From NCBI GenBank assembly GCA_039024435.1, contig JBCCQH010000016.1:19775-83774 (forward strand): DNA of 64,000 nt, written 5' to 3'. The translations under genes were made by a program, and so were the position numbers. Numbering within the stretch: position 1 is the stretch's first letter; the number at the start of each line of letters is the position of its first letter. Of this stretch, positions 50,566 to 59,170 are shown piece by piece. The notes beneath the pieces were generated by a model. The model made no database searches. It saw nothing but the letters and a program-made list of their open reading frames with translations, and was not told the DNA's origin. The stretch is from JBCCQH01 sp039024435. GTDB taxonomy: Bacteria; Bacteroidota; Bacteroidia; J057; JADKCL01.

Positions 50566-51474
50566 ATGGAGAAACCGCAATCAGTTTTGATCCTCGGGGC
50601 CAGTGGCCGGATTGGTGGGGACCTGCACCAACGGTTGCGGGCGCAGTACCCCGAAATGCGCCTGCTGGGGACCGGCCGCAAGGTGGTGTCGGGCGAGCAC
50701 TGGCAAGCATTTGATCCGTTTCGGGACGACTGGGGCAATCTTTCCGGGCCTTTTGACGTGGTCGTGAATGCGATTGGGGCGATTCGTCCTTCCCGCGCGA
50801 TGCCCTACACCCGCATCCATACCGACCTGACCCGCCGCTTGCTGGCCGAACGGCAGGGTCTGGGAAATCCGCATATCGTACAGGTATCGGCGCTCGGTGC
50901 CCGGCTGGATCATCCGGTCCCTTTTCTCCAAACCAAGGGTGAGGCCGATGCCCTCCTGCTGGCAGAGCCGGATACCTCGGTGGTGCGTCCTTCGGTGGTG
51001 TGTCATCCGGAGACGGTATTGCAGGCACGACTGGAAAAGCTGTTGGACGGGGCGCGGTTCAGTTTCGGACGACTCTTGGTGCCGCGTGGATTCCCGGCGA
51101 CGCGGATTCAGCCGATTTGGCCTTCAGATTTGGCGGCCTTGATCGCGGAGATGGTTCGGCAGAAACCTACGGGCATCGTTCCCGCCGTGGGGGGCGAGGT
51201 GTTTACCTTTGGCGACTTGCTGCAGATGATGGCTCAGGCAAAAGGTCGATCCCTTTCCTTGGTGGAGCTGCCCCGCAAAATGGTCGAAGGGTTGGTGCGC
51301 AATATTATTTCGGTGTGGTTCCCGGGTGTGCTCAATTACGATCAGTTTCAATTGCTTTTTCTGGACAATATCGGGGACGCGGCGATTGCGACTGCCCTGT
51401 TGGGGCGTGCGCCCCGTTCCACGCGGGGTTTTTGGCGGGGAAAGCCCGATCCGGATGCGCTCGGCAGAGGCTGA
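50566..51474 (+). CDS. NAD(P)-binding epimerase/NmrA-like protein
   Basis: The 302-aa product has an N-terminal Rossmann motif (VLILGASGRIGGDLHQRL) and an atypical-SDR course: DVVVNAIGAIRPS, QVSALGA, SVVRPSVVCHPE and a C-terminal substrate region with VGGEVFTFGDLLQMMAQA. This matches NAD(P)H-binding, complex I 39-kDa-like or NmrA-like proteins, which may be enzymes or redox sensors. The ATG at 50566 is chosen as it leads directly into the Rossmann fold. It is transcribed divergently from the TetR gene. Confidence 0.78.
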   Translation: MEKPQSVLILGASGRIGGDLHQRLRAQYPEMRLLGTGRKVVSGEHWQAFDPFRDDWGNLSGPFDVVVNAIGAIRPSRAMPYTRIHTDLTRRLLAERQGLGNPHIVQVSALGARLDHPVPFLQTKGEADALLLAEPDTSVVRPSVVCHPETVLQARLEKLLDGARFSFGRLLVPRGFPATRIQPIWPSDLAALIAEMVRQKPTGIVPAVGGEVFTFGDLLQMMAQAKGRSLSLVELPRKMVEGLVRNIISVWFPGVLNYDQFQLLFLDNIGDAAIATALLGRAPRSTRGFWRGKPDPDALGRG

Positions 51475-51644
51475 GTTGTGCGGCGGCATTCGCCCATTTA
51501 CCCTGGGCATCCGCCATTTCTGTGCTCATGATTTTCCGCAGCGAAATATTTCGCAAATCGGTACAAAAGTAACTTTAAGACAGAAGCCCCTTGAATTTAC
51601 AAACAACTCCTGCATTTAATTCGTATATTAGATACGCAAAACGC

Positions 51645-52025
51645 ATGTTTCGCCGATCAAATTTTTTTAAGCCCAGTTCAATGATTTTACCCTCCGCCGA
51701 AAAACCGCTCAACCTCGCCGCGATCCCCTCGGAAATGTCAAATTTGATTTTTGTGGGTTCCTTGGTTGCCGCCGGTGGCCTTTTGGTATTTCTTTTGACC
51801 CGCCGGTTTCCGGCGATTGCGAATTTTTTCCGCGAGTCGGTTTATTATTTTCGGCAACTGCTTTCTGGGGAGCGCCGGGAAGCGCGGCTCCACAAAGTGG
51901 TCTGCGCTCACTGCGGAGTCGGCAAAGGCATCTATGACCCAATTTACCGAACGGTGGACGGCATTTCTTACATCGAAGGTACTTGCAGCCATTGCGGAAG
52001 TCACGTCCGAGCACGGCTGCGTTAA
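51645..52025 (+). CDS. Small membrane protein with a C-terminal four-cysteine zinc ribbon
   Basis: The product of ~126 aa has one transmembrane helix (NLIFVGSLVAAGGLLVFLLT), a basic cytoplasmic stretch and two CxxC pairs (CAHCGVGKG and CSHCGSHVR) likely to bind zinc. Starts at 51591, 51645 or 51681 are all possible; 51645 is taken as a compromise. I do not recognise the family. It is followed by a GC-rich hairpin terminator. Confidence 0.65.
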   Translation: MFRRSNFFKPSSMILPSAEKPLNLAAIPSEMSNLIFVGSLVAAGGLLVFLLTRRFPAIANFFRESVYYFRQLLSGERREARLHKVVCAHCGVGKGIYDPIYRTVDGISYIEGTCSHCGSHVRARLR

Positions 52026-52053
52026 TTTTGCACGTAACAATATTGTATATAAA

Positions 52054-52075
52054 GGGCGCCTCGGCGCCCTTCTTC
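52054..52075 (+). terminator. Hairpin terminator after the zinc-ribbon gene
   Basis: GGGCGC and GCGCCC arms around a short CTCG loop, followed by TTCTTCGTTTT. Confidence 0.7.
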
Positions 52076-52140
52076 GTTTTGTCGCTCCCTTCACCGTCAT
52101 CTCCACAATTCTTTCCATTGTAATCTGAACGCTCCTCCTA

Positions 52141-52250
52141 TTGTCATCTCGACGGCAGGAGAGATCTTTTACGGCGTAACCTTCCCGATCTTGATCAACT
52201 GTACCGGGAAAGATTTCTCCTTCCTCCTCCGTCGGTCGTCGAAATGACAG
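52141..52250. repeat. Large imperfect inverted intergenic repeat (TGTCATTTCGAC type)
   Basis: The left arm TTGTCATCTCGACGGCAGGA, continuing to AGATCTTTT, pairs with the complement of the right arm, GAAAGATTTCTCC through GTCGTCGAAATGACA. The centre is about 40 bases. Palindromic units of this TGTCATTTCGAC type are scattered in many Bacteroidota genomes. It lies in the gap before the NADH dehydrogenase end. Confidence 0.65.
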
Positions 52251-52316
52251 ATGGGGAAGGCATTTCCGGGATAAAGAACATCCCGATTCCGTCGCACAAT
52301 CCAATGAGAAACGGGG

Positions 52317-53675
52317 TCAGCCGACCGACTCGACCACTTCGGAATTGGGTTCTTCCTTGGTCAGCACCTCGGGGACTTTCGGTTGGGGAGGATCCACGCT
52401 GGATTTTCGCTTGAAGGAATCCATGATCAGGCGCGAACCGCGGTCGTAGGTGACGTAGCTCCAAAACCAGTTGACGAAGACGACAATTCGGTTTCGGAAG
52501 CCGGCTAGGCTGAACAGGTGGACTACCATCCACATGATCCAAGCAAACCAGCCTTTGAAGTGAAAGCGCCGCACGTCGACCACCGCTTTGTTTCGGCCAA
52601 TGGTGGCCATCGTACCCTTGTCCCGGTAGGCAAACGGTTTCAACTTGCGGTTGTAGATCAAGCTTTTGATGTTGCGGGCCAATATATCTGCCTGCTGGAT
52701 CGCCACCGGAGCCACCATCGGGTGGCCGTCGGGATACTTTTCTTCTTGCATCAGGGCGACGTCGCCGATGGCAAACAGATTGTCCTGCCCGGCGATGCGG
52801 TTGAATTGGTCGACTTTGACCCGACCACCCCAGGCTTCAAACTCTTCGAGTCCGGGCAAGTTGACACCTTTGACGCCTGCCGCCCAGATTACCGTCCGCG
52901 AGGTAAGGGTTTTTTGCGTGTTGGTAGTGACTTTTGCTCCATCGTAGCCTTCCACTCGGGTATTCATCCAGAGGTTCACCCCTAACTTTTCCAAGGCCTT
53001 GTGCGCACTTTGGGTCGAATCGGGGCTCATACCGGGGAGGACCTCCCCGCTGGCTTCCACCAAGTGAATCTCCATGCGCCGCAAATCGAGTTCCGGATAA
53101 TCGGCGGGTAGAATGAACCGCTTCAATTCGGCGAGGGCACCGGCCGTTTCCACTCCCGTGGGCCCGGCCCCGACAATCACAAAGTTCATGAGTGCATTGC
53201 GCTGATCGAGGTCCGAGGTCAGAACCGCTTTTTCGAAGTTGTTCAGGATCAGACTCCGCAAATCGAGGGCCTCCGGAATATTTTTCATCCCGTGAGACAG
53301 CACTTCCAACCCTTCCATGTCGAAAAAGTTGGTCTTGCTTCCTGTGGCCAGGACCAAGTAATCGTAACTGATTTCCCCAATCGAGGTGCAGATGGTCTTC
53401 TTGTCGCGCCGTACGTCCTTGACTTCTGCCATGCGAAAGAAAAAGTTGCGCTGGCGCTTGAACATCTTGCGAATGGGAAATGCAATGGAATCGGGCTCGA
53501 GTCCGCCAGTGGCGACCTGATAAAGCAGTGGCTGGAAACAGTGGTAGTTTTGCTTGTCAAACATCACTACCTGAACCGGCGCATTCTTTAACGCTCCGGC
53601 TAAACGGATCCCGCCAAACCCTCCGCCGATGATGACGACACGGGGGACATTCAGGTCAGGTACATTTACTTTCAT
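52317..53675 (-). CDS. ndh: Type II NADH dehydrogenase
   Basis: The 452-aa FAD protein has VVIIGGGFGGIRLA at the N-terminus, the second dinucleotide motif FVIVGAGPTGVETAGALAEL, RTVIWAAGVKG and IGDVALMQEEKYPDGHP. The C-terminal region has an aromatic membrane-binding stretch (WFAWIMWMVVHLFSLAGF). It passes electrons from NADH to quinone without pumping protons, on the inner face of the cytoplasmic membrane. A close match to the Bacteroidota promoter precedes it. The start matches the family. Confidence 0.9.
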   Translation of the reverse strand: MKVNVPDLNVPRVVIIGGGFGGIRLAGALKNAPVQVVMFDKQNYHCFQPLLYQVATGGLEPDSIAFPIRKMFKRQRNFFFRMAEVKDVRRDKKTICTSIGEISYDYLVLATGSKTNFFDMEGLEVLSHGMKNIPEALDLRSLILNNFEKAVLTSDLDQRNALMNFVIVGAGPTGVETAGALAELKRFILPADYPELDLRRMEIHLVEASGEVLPGMSPDSTQSAHKALEKLGVNLWMNTRVEGYDGAKVTTNTQKTLTSRTVIWAAGVKGVNLPGLEEFEAWGGRVKVDQFNRIAGQDNLFAIGDVALMQEEKYPDGHPMVAPVAIQQADILARNIKSLIYNRKLKPFAYRDKGTMATIGRNKAVVDVRRFHFKGWFAWIMWMVVHLFSLAGFRNRIVVFVNWFWSYVTYDRGSRLIMDSFKRKSSVDPPQPKVPEVLTKEEPNSEVVESVG

Positions 53676-53716
53676 TGCGGCAATAGTTGGTGTTGTATGC
53701 CCTTAATTGTACACTG

Positions 53717-53750
53717 CAAATATACCGTTTATCTCCAAGGTTTGTTTCAA
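53717..53750 (-). promoter_or_regulatory. Bacteroidota promoter of the NADH dehydrogenase gene
   Basis: On the minus strand TTG (53748-53750) and TATATTTG (53717-53724) are separated by 23 bases, leaving a leader of about 35 bases before the ATG at 53675. Confidence 0.7.
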
Positions 53751-53816
53751 AAAGTATCAGCAAAAACCTTACTCGGAAAAGGATTTATCATCTGTGCGCC
53801 AGTAAGGGTATAAAAT

Positions 53817-54353
53817 TTAATTTGCCAGCGGATCCGGCCCCCCAAAAAGATCGTCCTTCTCCTCGATGATCGACTGCTTTTTGCGCACCCGGACAATCGA
53901 ATTTTTGTAGGCGGCGATGTCGGTTTCGACAAATGAAAACTGGACCGCCGCTTTGTATGCATCCACGGCAAGGTCATAAGCGCCTCGGATCTCGTGCATG
54001 ATGCCAAACTCATTGTAGATTTTTGCCCGGTTGATCCCCGGACACGCCAATGCCCGGTGCAGCAGTTCCTCCAGTTCTTCTAAGCGGCCTTGCCCACTCA
54101 ATAAGATGGAGTAATTCAGATAAATCGCTGGATATTCCGGGCTCAACTCCAAGCATTTGCGGTAGAACTCCTCCGCTTTTTGCAGGTCGCGGTACTTGGT
54201 CTCGTAGATGTAGCCCAAATGGTTATACGCCCGCCCGAAATCCGGGTGGTCTTTCAGCAGTTGGTAGAGCAATTCAGCCGCTTCGGAGATCTTCCCCGCT
54301 TCGATCAACTGGTCCGCCTCATAAAATGTCGCTTCCGGGCGAGACATTTCCAT
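53817..54353 (-). CDS. TPR-repeat protein
   Basis: The 178-aa product has about three to four tetratricopeptide repeats (IEAGKISEAAELLYQLLKDH, FGRAYNHLGYIYETKYRDLQ, AEEFYRKCLELSPEYPAIYL, GAYDLAVDAYKAAVQF). It has no signal peptide. The ATG at 54353 is preferred over the TTG seven codons upstream; another ATG is two codons later. It probably acts as a scaffold; the partner is unknown. It lies upstream of the NADH dehydrogenase gene on the same strand with a promoter between them. Confidence 0.8.
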   Translation of the reverse strand: MEMSRPEATFYEADQLIEAGKISEAAELLYQLLKDHPDFGRAYNHLGYIYETKYRDLQKAEEFYRKCLELSPEYPAIYLNYSILLSGQGRLEELEELLHRALACPGINRAKIYNEFGIMHEIRGAYDLAVDAYKAAVQFSFVETDIAAYKNSIVRVRKKQSIIEEKDDLFGGPDPLAN

Positions 54354-54504
54354 AGTACCATTTTGGAGGCGCAATATACAATATTTAACCGTTGCGATGA
54401 CGAATTTGTATCTGAAGCGGCGCGCGGGCGCAAAAGCGTAAATCTTGGTTTTCGTTTGGCCGGAACGGTCCGGGCGGGCGGTCAGTGGACCGCTCCGCCG
54501 CGCC

Positions 54505-55563
54505 TTACTGCCTCGCTACGAGGGCTTCTTGCAAACTGCGCCCGGGAAAATGCAAATCTCGGGGGAGTGCCCTTTCGATCCCCCACAACTGTACCAGGGT
54601 CGGCAAGAGATCGATGCTTTCGCCCCGGGTCTCGGCGATCACTTGGTCCTGTACTACGATCCGTTCCGGTCCCAGAACCAGGCAAAAAATGTCCCGGGAT
54701 GTCCCTTCCTCCGTGTCCCCATCGGTGTGGTCGAGTCCGAATCGCCCGGAAGCGTCCGGTATCGCATTGGGTTGGCGGTCGCGTCCGTGGTCGGGCAGCA
54801 CAAACAGGACCGTGTTGTCGGTCATGCCGGGCGTGGCCTGAATCGTCCGCCAAAGCTGGGCGACGCCCCGGTCCGCGATTTGCAGTGCAGTTCGGTAGCG
54901 CGCGTAGCTGAAGTGGGCCGCGTCCATGTCTTGCAGGTGGACCACGAGCAGGTTTGGGCGTTGCTGGCGAATGATGGCTTTGGCGCGGGCCAGATTCTGC
55001 TCGTCCGGGGTCGGGACCGTCCCGGTAGCGGGAGAGAACGCGACGGGGGGAACATCCACTCGAAACCGCACCCCGTAGTGGGGATGGCCACTGCTCCCCC
55101 TGGCGGCCCCGGAAACGGGAGCACCGGGCAGCCACCAGGCTGAAGCCGCCGGACGGTGCCGGTGCAAGAGGGCAAATGCGGTGGGCGTTACTGCGGTAGT
55201 GGTCGACCGGGGGGCCGAAGGGTAGTGACCAGAAAGTACCGCCACTTGGGCCGCTGCGTGCAGGACGGGTCCCCGGGCGTAGCGAAAATTTTGGTAGAGC
55301 GTGCCTTGGTGCTGTAGGGGGGGCGGGGCGATTTGCCGGACCGCACTTCCGATTTCGGCAAACAGATGGGGCATGAGGTTGCCTTCCGCCTGCTCTACAC
55401 TCTCCCGATTGCGCACGCCCCCCGCCAGCAGACAAATGACCACGTGGGGTACGCTCGGGCCACCCGTGGCCGCAAATAGGTAGCCCGAGGGCAGGATAGA
55501 GGGCGCCACCGCCGCACCGGAGGCCGCGATGCCGAGCCGTTTGATAAATTCGCTGCGTTTCAT
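54505..55563 (-). CDS. Exported sulfatase/alkaline phosphatase superfamily-like protein
   Basis: The 352-aa product has a signal-like N-terminus (MKRSEFIKRLGIAASGAAVA), twin-arginine-like in shape but with KR in place of RR. It continues with VPHVVICLLAGGVRN, LLVVHLQDMDAAHFSYA and NTVLFVLPDHGRDRQ, then GLDHTDGDTEEGTSRD, the metal-binding-type Asp/His positions of the alkaline phosphatase/sulfatase superfamily. The substrate is unknown. Another long frame on the same strand overlaps it but lacks such motifs. Confidence 0.7.
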   Translation of the reverse strand: MKRSEFIKRLGIAASGAAVAPSILPSGYLFAATGGPSVPHVVICLLAGGVRNRESVEQAEGNLMPHLFAEIGSAVRQIAPPPLQHQGTLYQNFRYARGPVLHAAAQVAVLSGHYPSAPRSTTTAVTPTAFALLHRHRPAASAWWLPGAPVSGAARGSSGHPHYGVRFRVDVPPVAFSPATGTVPTPDEQNLARAKAIIRQQRPNLLVVHLQDMDAAHFSYARYRTALQIADRGVAQLWRTIQATPGMTDNTVLFVLPDHGRDRQPNAIPDASGRFGLDHTDGDTEEGTSRDIFCLVLGPERIVVQDQVIAETRGESIDLLPTLVQLWGIERALPRDLHFPGRSLQEALVARQ

Positions 55564-55997
55564 GTTTCCGTGGAGAAAATCGCAAACAACTATTTATTGT
55601 CAGCGCATCTCGGATCATTTGTCCGAGTAAAGGAAAAATTACGGGGTGGCGGGCGTTTTCGCAAATTTGCCCGGCAAAAGCCTTCTTCCGCCATTGGTAC
55701 AACCAGTCAATTTCCCCGGCAAACCGGACCCGGATTTGACACTGTAGGTTCGGTCGGCCTGCGGTACCTAAAATGGTGAATGGGCGATCTGCCGGGGCGA
55801 ATGACCCGCGGAGAGCCGCCAATTGAATCGCAGGTAAGGATTGCGCGCATTTGTGGGGAAAATCTTTCCGATGCTCCGGGGGCAAACCGGGGAGGCATCT
55901 TACAATCACTTGCTCCGCGGTCGATTCCCAACCATCTTTGTCCTACCCGAAAAGCTGTTGAACGCCTTTTTCAGCAACATTAACCGAACCGAAGCCC
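55564..55997. other. Divergent intergenic region before a T9SS cargo gene
   Basis: The 434 bases presumably carry the promoters of the sulfatase-like gene and of the secreted protein at 55998. CATCTTTG at about 55933-55940 resembles a -7 box but lacks its first T. No gene was recognised. Confidence 0.5.
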
Positions 55998-57209
55998 ATG
56001 TTGACGGAACAACTACGCCATTTGTATCTATTTGCTGTCTCTCTATTTGTGCTGACCCCCGGCTTACCCGCCCAAACAATCAGCCGATTCGACTTTAACA
56101 GTACTGCCACCCTTATGCAGGCCACGATCGGGCCCAACGGGACCAGCATTAACGCCGTGACCGCTGCGCCCGCCGGCATTGCCTACGTCACCTCTGGCTG
56201 CGGTGCCGGGGTGGGCATGGACCTATCGGTGCCCGGTGGGGTCTACAATGTCAATAACATCACGGTCCGGGCCCGTTTCCGCCGCGGGAGCGGCGAAGGC
56301 ACCGGCAATTTCTTTGCGCGGGACCAGTTCACCTTTGGTTTTGTGGGATCGCGCCTGTTTGCGAGTTGGATGGTGCTCAATGGAGCGACGCCGGAAATGC
56401 GCACCTTGACCACCACCCGCGTCGTGTCCACCACCGAGTACCGCGAATACGAGTTCTGGTACGACAATTGCACCGGCGAAGCGGCCATCCTCGACAATGG
56501 AACAAGCGTGGCCGCCGCCGATTTCACCGACAATTGTCCGCTGTTGTGGTTCAGCGGCGATGCCTTGATCGGCTCCGAACTGGACAATGCCTGTAACCAA
56601 ACCCCGGGCTACGATTGGGTGCAGATTGCGGGCAATACTGGCGGGTGCATCATTCGCCTGCCCATCGAGTTGGGGAGCTTTTCTGGGAAAATGACCGAAA
56701 CTGGTGCGGAACTTCAGTGGACGACGCTCACCGAGACGAACAACGATTTTTTCAGCTTGGAGCGTTCCCCCGACGGCAATGATTTTGCTGAGTTTGCCGA
56801 GATCGCGGGGGCGGGAACGAGTACGACGCCGCAGCAATACCGCTTCACGGATCCGGCTCCGTTTGCCGGGCGGACTTATTATCGCTTGCGCCAGACCGAT
56901 TTTGACGGGACGTTTTCCTATTCGGAGGTGATCTCGGTGGCGACCCAGCCGGTGAAGCCGGCTTTGGTCATGGGACCGAATCCCAGTTCGGGATCGCTGA
57001 AATTGCGTTTCACGGGGGATGGCGGTGCGGAGGCAATCCAGGTAGCCGTGCGCGATCTTCACGGAGCTTTGGTCCATCAGGAGACGCCATTGGTAAGTCC
57101 CGGGCAGGATCACAATCTCGACTTGGAGCGCTTTCCGGACGGGATGTACCTCGTACGGGTGACCCAGGGAAATACTACCTGGACGGAAAAATTATTGCTG
57201 CAACGCTGA
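55998..57209 (+). CDS. Secreted protein with T9SS sorting domain
   Basis: The 403-aa product has a signal peptide (RHLYLFAVSLFVLTPGLPA, then Q) and a beta-rich N-terminal domain (GVGMDLSVPGGVYNVNNITV, FWYDNCTGEAAILDNG). The segment LGSFSGKMTETGAELQWTTL followed by FFSLERSPDGNDF is a common linker domain in T9SS cargo, and a C-terminal type A sorting domain follows (MGPNPSSGSLKLRF ... GMYLVRVTQGN). It should be exported by Sec and T9SS. Function unknown. Its stop directly abuts the stop of the convergent phosphatase gene. Confidence 0.83.
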   Translation: MLTEQLRHLYLFAVSLFVLTPGLPAQTISRFDFNSTATLMQATIGPNGTSINAVTAAPAGIAYVTSGCGAGVGMDLSVPGGVYNVNNITVRARFRRGSGEGTGNFFARDQFTFGFVGSRLFASWMVLNGATPEMRTLTTTRVVSTTEYREYEFWYDNCTGEAAILDNGTSVAAADFTDNCPLLWFSGDALIGSELDNACNQTPGYDWVQIAGNTGGCIIRLPIELGSFSGKMTETGAELQWTTLTETNNDFFSLERSPDGNDFAEFAEIAGAGTSTTPQQYRFTDPAPFAGRTYYRLRQTDFDGTFSYSEVISVATQPVKPALVMGPNPSSGSLKLRFTGDGGAEAIQVAVRDLHGALVHQETPLVSPGQDHNLDLERFPDGMYLVRVTQGNTTWTEKLLLQR

Positions 57210-59066
57210 TTACCGGTGAAATACGCGGCGGGTGGCAGTCTTGCCATTCGCCGTAAGGCTCAGGAGGTAAAATCCGGAGGGGAGCGGCGGCACCCGCAGG
57301 TCGGCGAAGTGGAGCCCGGTCGCCCGCTTGCCTGTATCGATTTGGTGGAGGACTTTGCCCCGCAAATCGGTCAGGGTGAGGCGAACCCGGCCCGGTTGGT
57401 GGAGGTAGTACTTGACCATGAGGTCGGACTCAAACGGATTGGGGTAGGCGCCAAACAGCGTCATTGTTCCGGCGGAACTGGCCGGATCTTCCACGTTGAT
57501 CGCGAGATTTGGAGGGATTTTGCCCGGTTGAATCGCCTGCGACTGCACCGAAGCGGCGGCAGTATCCTGAGCTTGCTGCAAAAAGCCGTCCTGGTCTTCC
57601 GTCAGCCAACTTTCCTCCACCGCGTAGCGGTAATCCGCGGCCACGTCGATGTTGTCCATCATGAAGTAATCTGCCTGGGCCCGACTGGGATTGAGATCGA
57701 GGATGTAGTAGCCGTGGTCGGCCAGGTTGATGTATTTCAGGTGGGGATTGGCGAACTGAATGATCTGCGTCCCGATGTTCACCACCGAGTTGAAGGAAGT
57801 GACGCTGGTCGTGACGAATTCCACCCCGATGGAATTGGCGCCGGAGCCAGGATCGTAGTTGGCCCCGGGGAGGTCGGTAGCCCAGGCGGAGTGGATGTCG
57901 CCGGTGAGCACGACGATGTTCTTGATATTGTAAGTGAGGATACTGTCGTAGAGGCGCTGGCGTTCGGCCGGGTAGCCATCCCATTGATCGGTATTGATCG
58001 GAAATCCAAACGCTTCCAAAGGGGCCATCATGACTTGTTGCCCGAGCACTTTCCAGCGGGCGGTGCTGTTTTTGAGTCCGTCGCTCAACCAGGCGAGTTG
58101 CGCCGGGCCGAGCATGGTGCGGTTGGGATCATTGACTGCGGCCCCGACTTCCTGCTCGTCGCGGTCGTAGAGCCGGGTATCCAGCATGAAGACGTCCAGC
58201 AGGTCGCCGTAGGAAATTTTCCGGAAGATGCGCGCGTCGTCGCTGGGATCGGGCAGGCGGATGGGCATCCACTCGTAATAGGCGCGCAGGGCGTAGCTTT
58301 TGCGGTCGGTCCATAGTCCTTCCGCGCCTTCGGTGTGGTTTTCCGCTCCATCGCGCCAGGAGTCATTGGCACTTTCGTGGTCGTCCCAAACGGCAATGAA
58401 GGGGTACATCTGGTGGACACAGCGCAGGTCTTCGTCCAGTTTGTACTGCGAATGCCGCATCCGGTAGTCTTCCAGGACCAGGATTTCGTTGGGGGGTTCA
58501 TGCTCTCGGTCATCGTCACCGCCACCGCCTTCGTAGATGTAGTCGCCCAGGTGAAAGACGGCGTGCAGGTCATTGCGCCGGGCCAGGCCGCCGTAGGCAT
58601 TGAAGAAGCCCGAGGTGTAATTCGAGCAGGAGACAACGGCGAAGCGCAGCGAATCGATTCCGGCGCCGGTCGGAGCGGTAAAGGTCCGCCCGGTCACGGA
58701 AAAGCGCCCGTTGCGCGCAAATCGGTAATAGTACCAAGTGCCCGGTTGCAGGCCGGTGACGTCGACCTTGACCGTGTAGTCGAGGGTGTCGGAGGTGGTA
58801 TAGGTGCCGGACTGGACGATATTGGTCATGCCGGTGTCGGTCGCGACCGCCCAACTGACCGGAATGGGGCCGGTTTGGTTGGTGGTGACCCGGGTCCAGA
58901 TGATGACGCGGTCTGTTAGGGGATCGCCCGAGGCCACCCCGTGGAAGAAGGGCGCAAACCTCAGGTCCATTTGCGTGCGGGCATTCAGATCGGTGGGACC
59001 GGGTTGGGCCACGATTGCGCCGCTGAGGAGCAGCAATCCGACCAGCGGAAGGAGAATTTTCTTCAT
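57210..59066 (-). CDS. phoD: PhoD-type alkaline phosphatase with T9SS sorting domain
   Basis: The 618-aa product has a signal peptide (KKILLPLVGLLLLSGAIVA, then Q). A PhoD N-terminal domain follows (FFHGVASGDPLTDRVIIWTR) and then the metallophosphatase core: VSCSNYTSGFFNAY, HLGDYIYEGGG, IAVWDDHESANDSW, VLTGDIHSAW. The C-terminal sorting domain (GAYPNPFESDLMVKYY ... GFYLLSLTANGK) predicts T9SS export. PhoD enzymes are calcium- and iron-dependent phosphodiesterases or monoesterases that release phosphate. The ATG at 59066 starts the signal peptide; an upstream ATG gives no signal. Confidence 0.88.
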   Translation of the reverse strand: MKKILLPLVGLLLLSGAIVAQPGPTDLNARTQMDLRFAPFFHGVASGDPLTDRVIIWTRVTTNQTGPIPVSWAVATDTGMTNIVQSGTYTTSDTLDYTVKVDVTGLQPGTWYYYRFARNGRFSVTGRTFTAPTGAGIDSLRFAVVSCSNYTSGFFNAYGGLARRNDLHAVFHLGDYIYEGGGGDDDREHEPPNEILVLEDYRMRHSQYKLDEDLRCVHQMYPFIAVWDDHESANDSWRDGAENHTEGAEGLWTDRKSYALRAYYEWMPIRLPDPSDDARIFRKISYGDLLDVFMLDTRLYDRDEQEVGAAVNDPNRTMLGPAQLAWLSDGLKNSTARWKVLGQQVMMAPLEAFGFPINTDQWDGYPAERQRLYDSILTYNIKNIVVLTGDIHSAWATDLPGANYDPGSGANSIGVEFVTTSVTSFNSVVNIGTQIIQFANPHLKYINLADHGYYILDLNPSRAQADYFMMDNIDVAADYRYAVEESWLTEDQDGFLQQAQDTAAASVQSQAIQPGKIPPNLAINVEDPASSAGTMTLFGAYPNPFESDLMVKYYLHQPGRVRLTLTDLRGKVLHQIDTGKRATGLHFADLRVPPLPSGFYLLSLTANGKTATRRVFHR

Positions 59067-59170
59067 GTTAAACCAGTGTCGCAGCGGTGATTGAGTTCCC
59101 ATTAAATAAAAGAAAATCGCTCGGGGGCGCAAGGCTCCCGGATGAAGTTGTTGTGAACTGTCGCGCGGGG

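Noticed and set aside
54482..55909. 475-codon minus-strand frame overlapping the sulfatase-like gene
   Set aside because: The alternative frame is Arg/Pro/Gly-rich without motifs, whereas the 54505-55563 frame has an export signal and metal-site-like residues.
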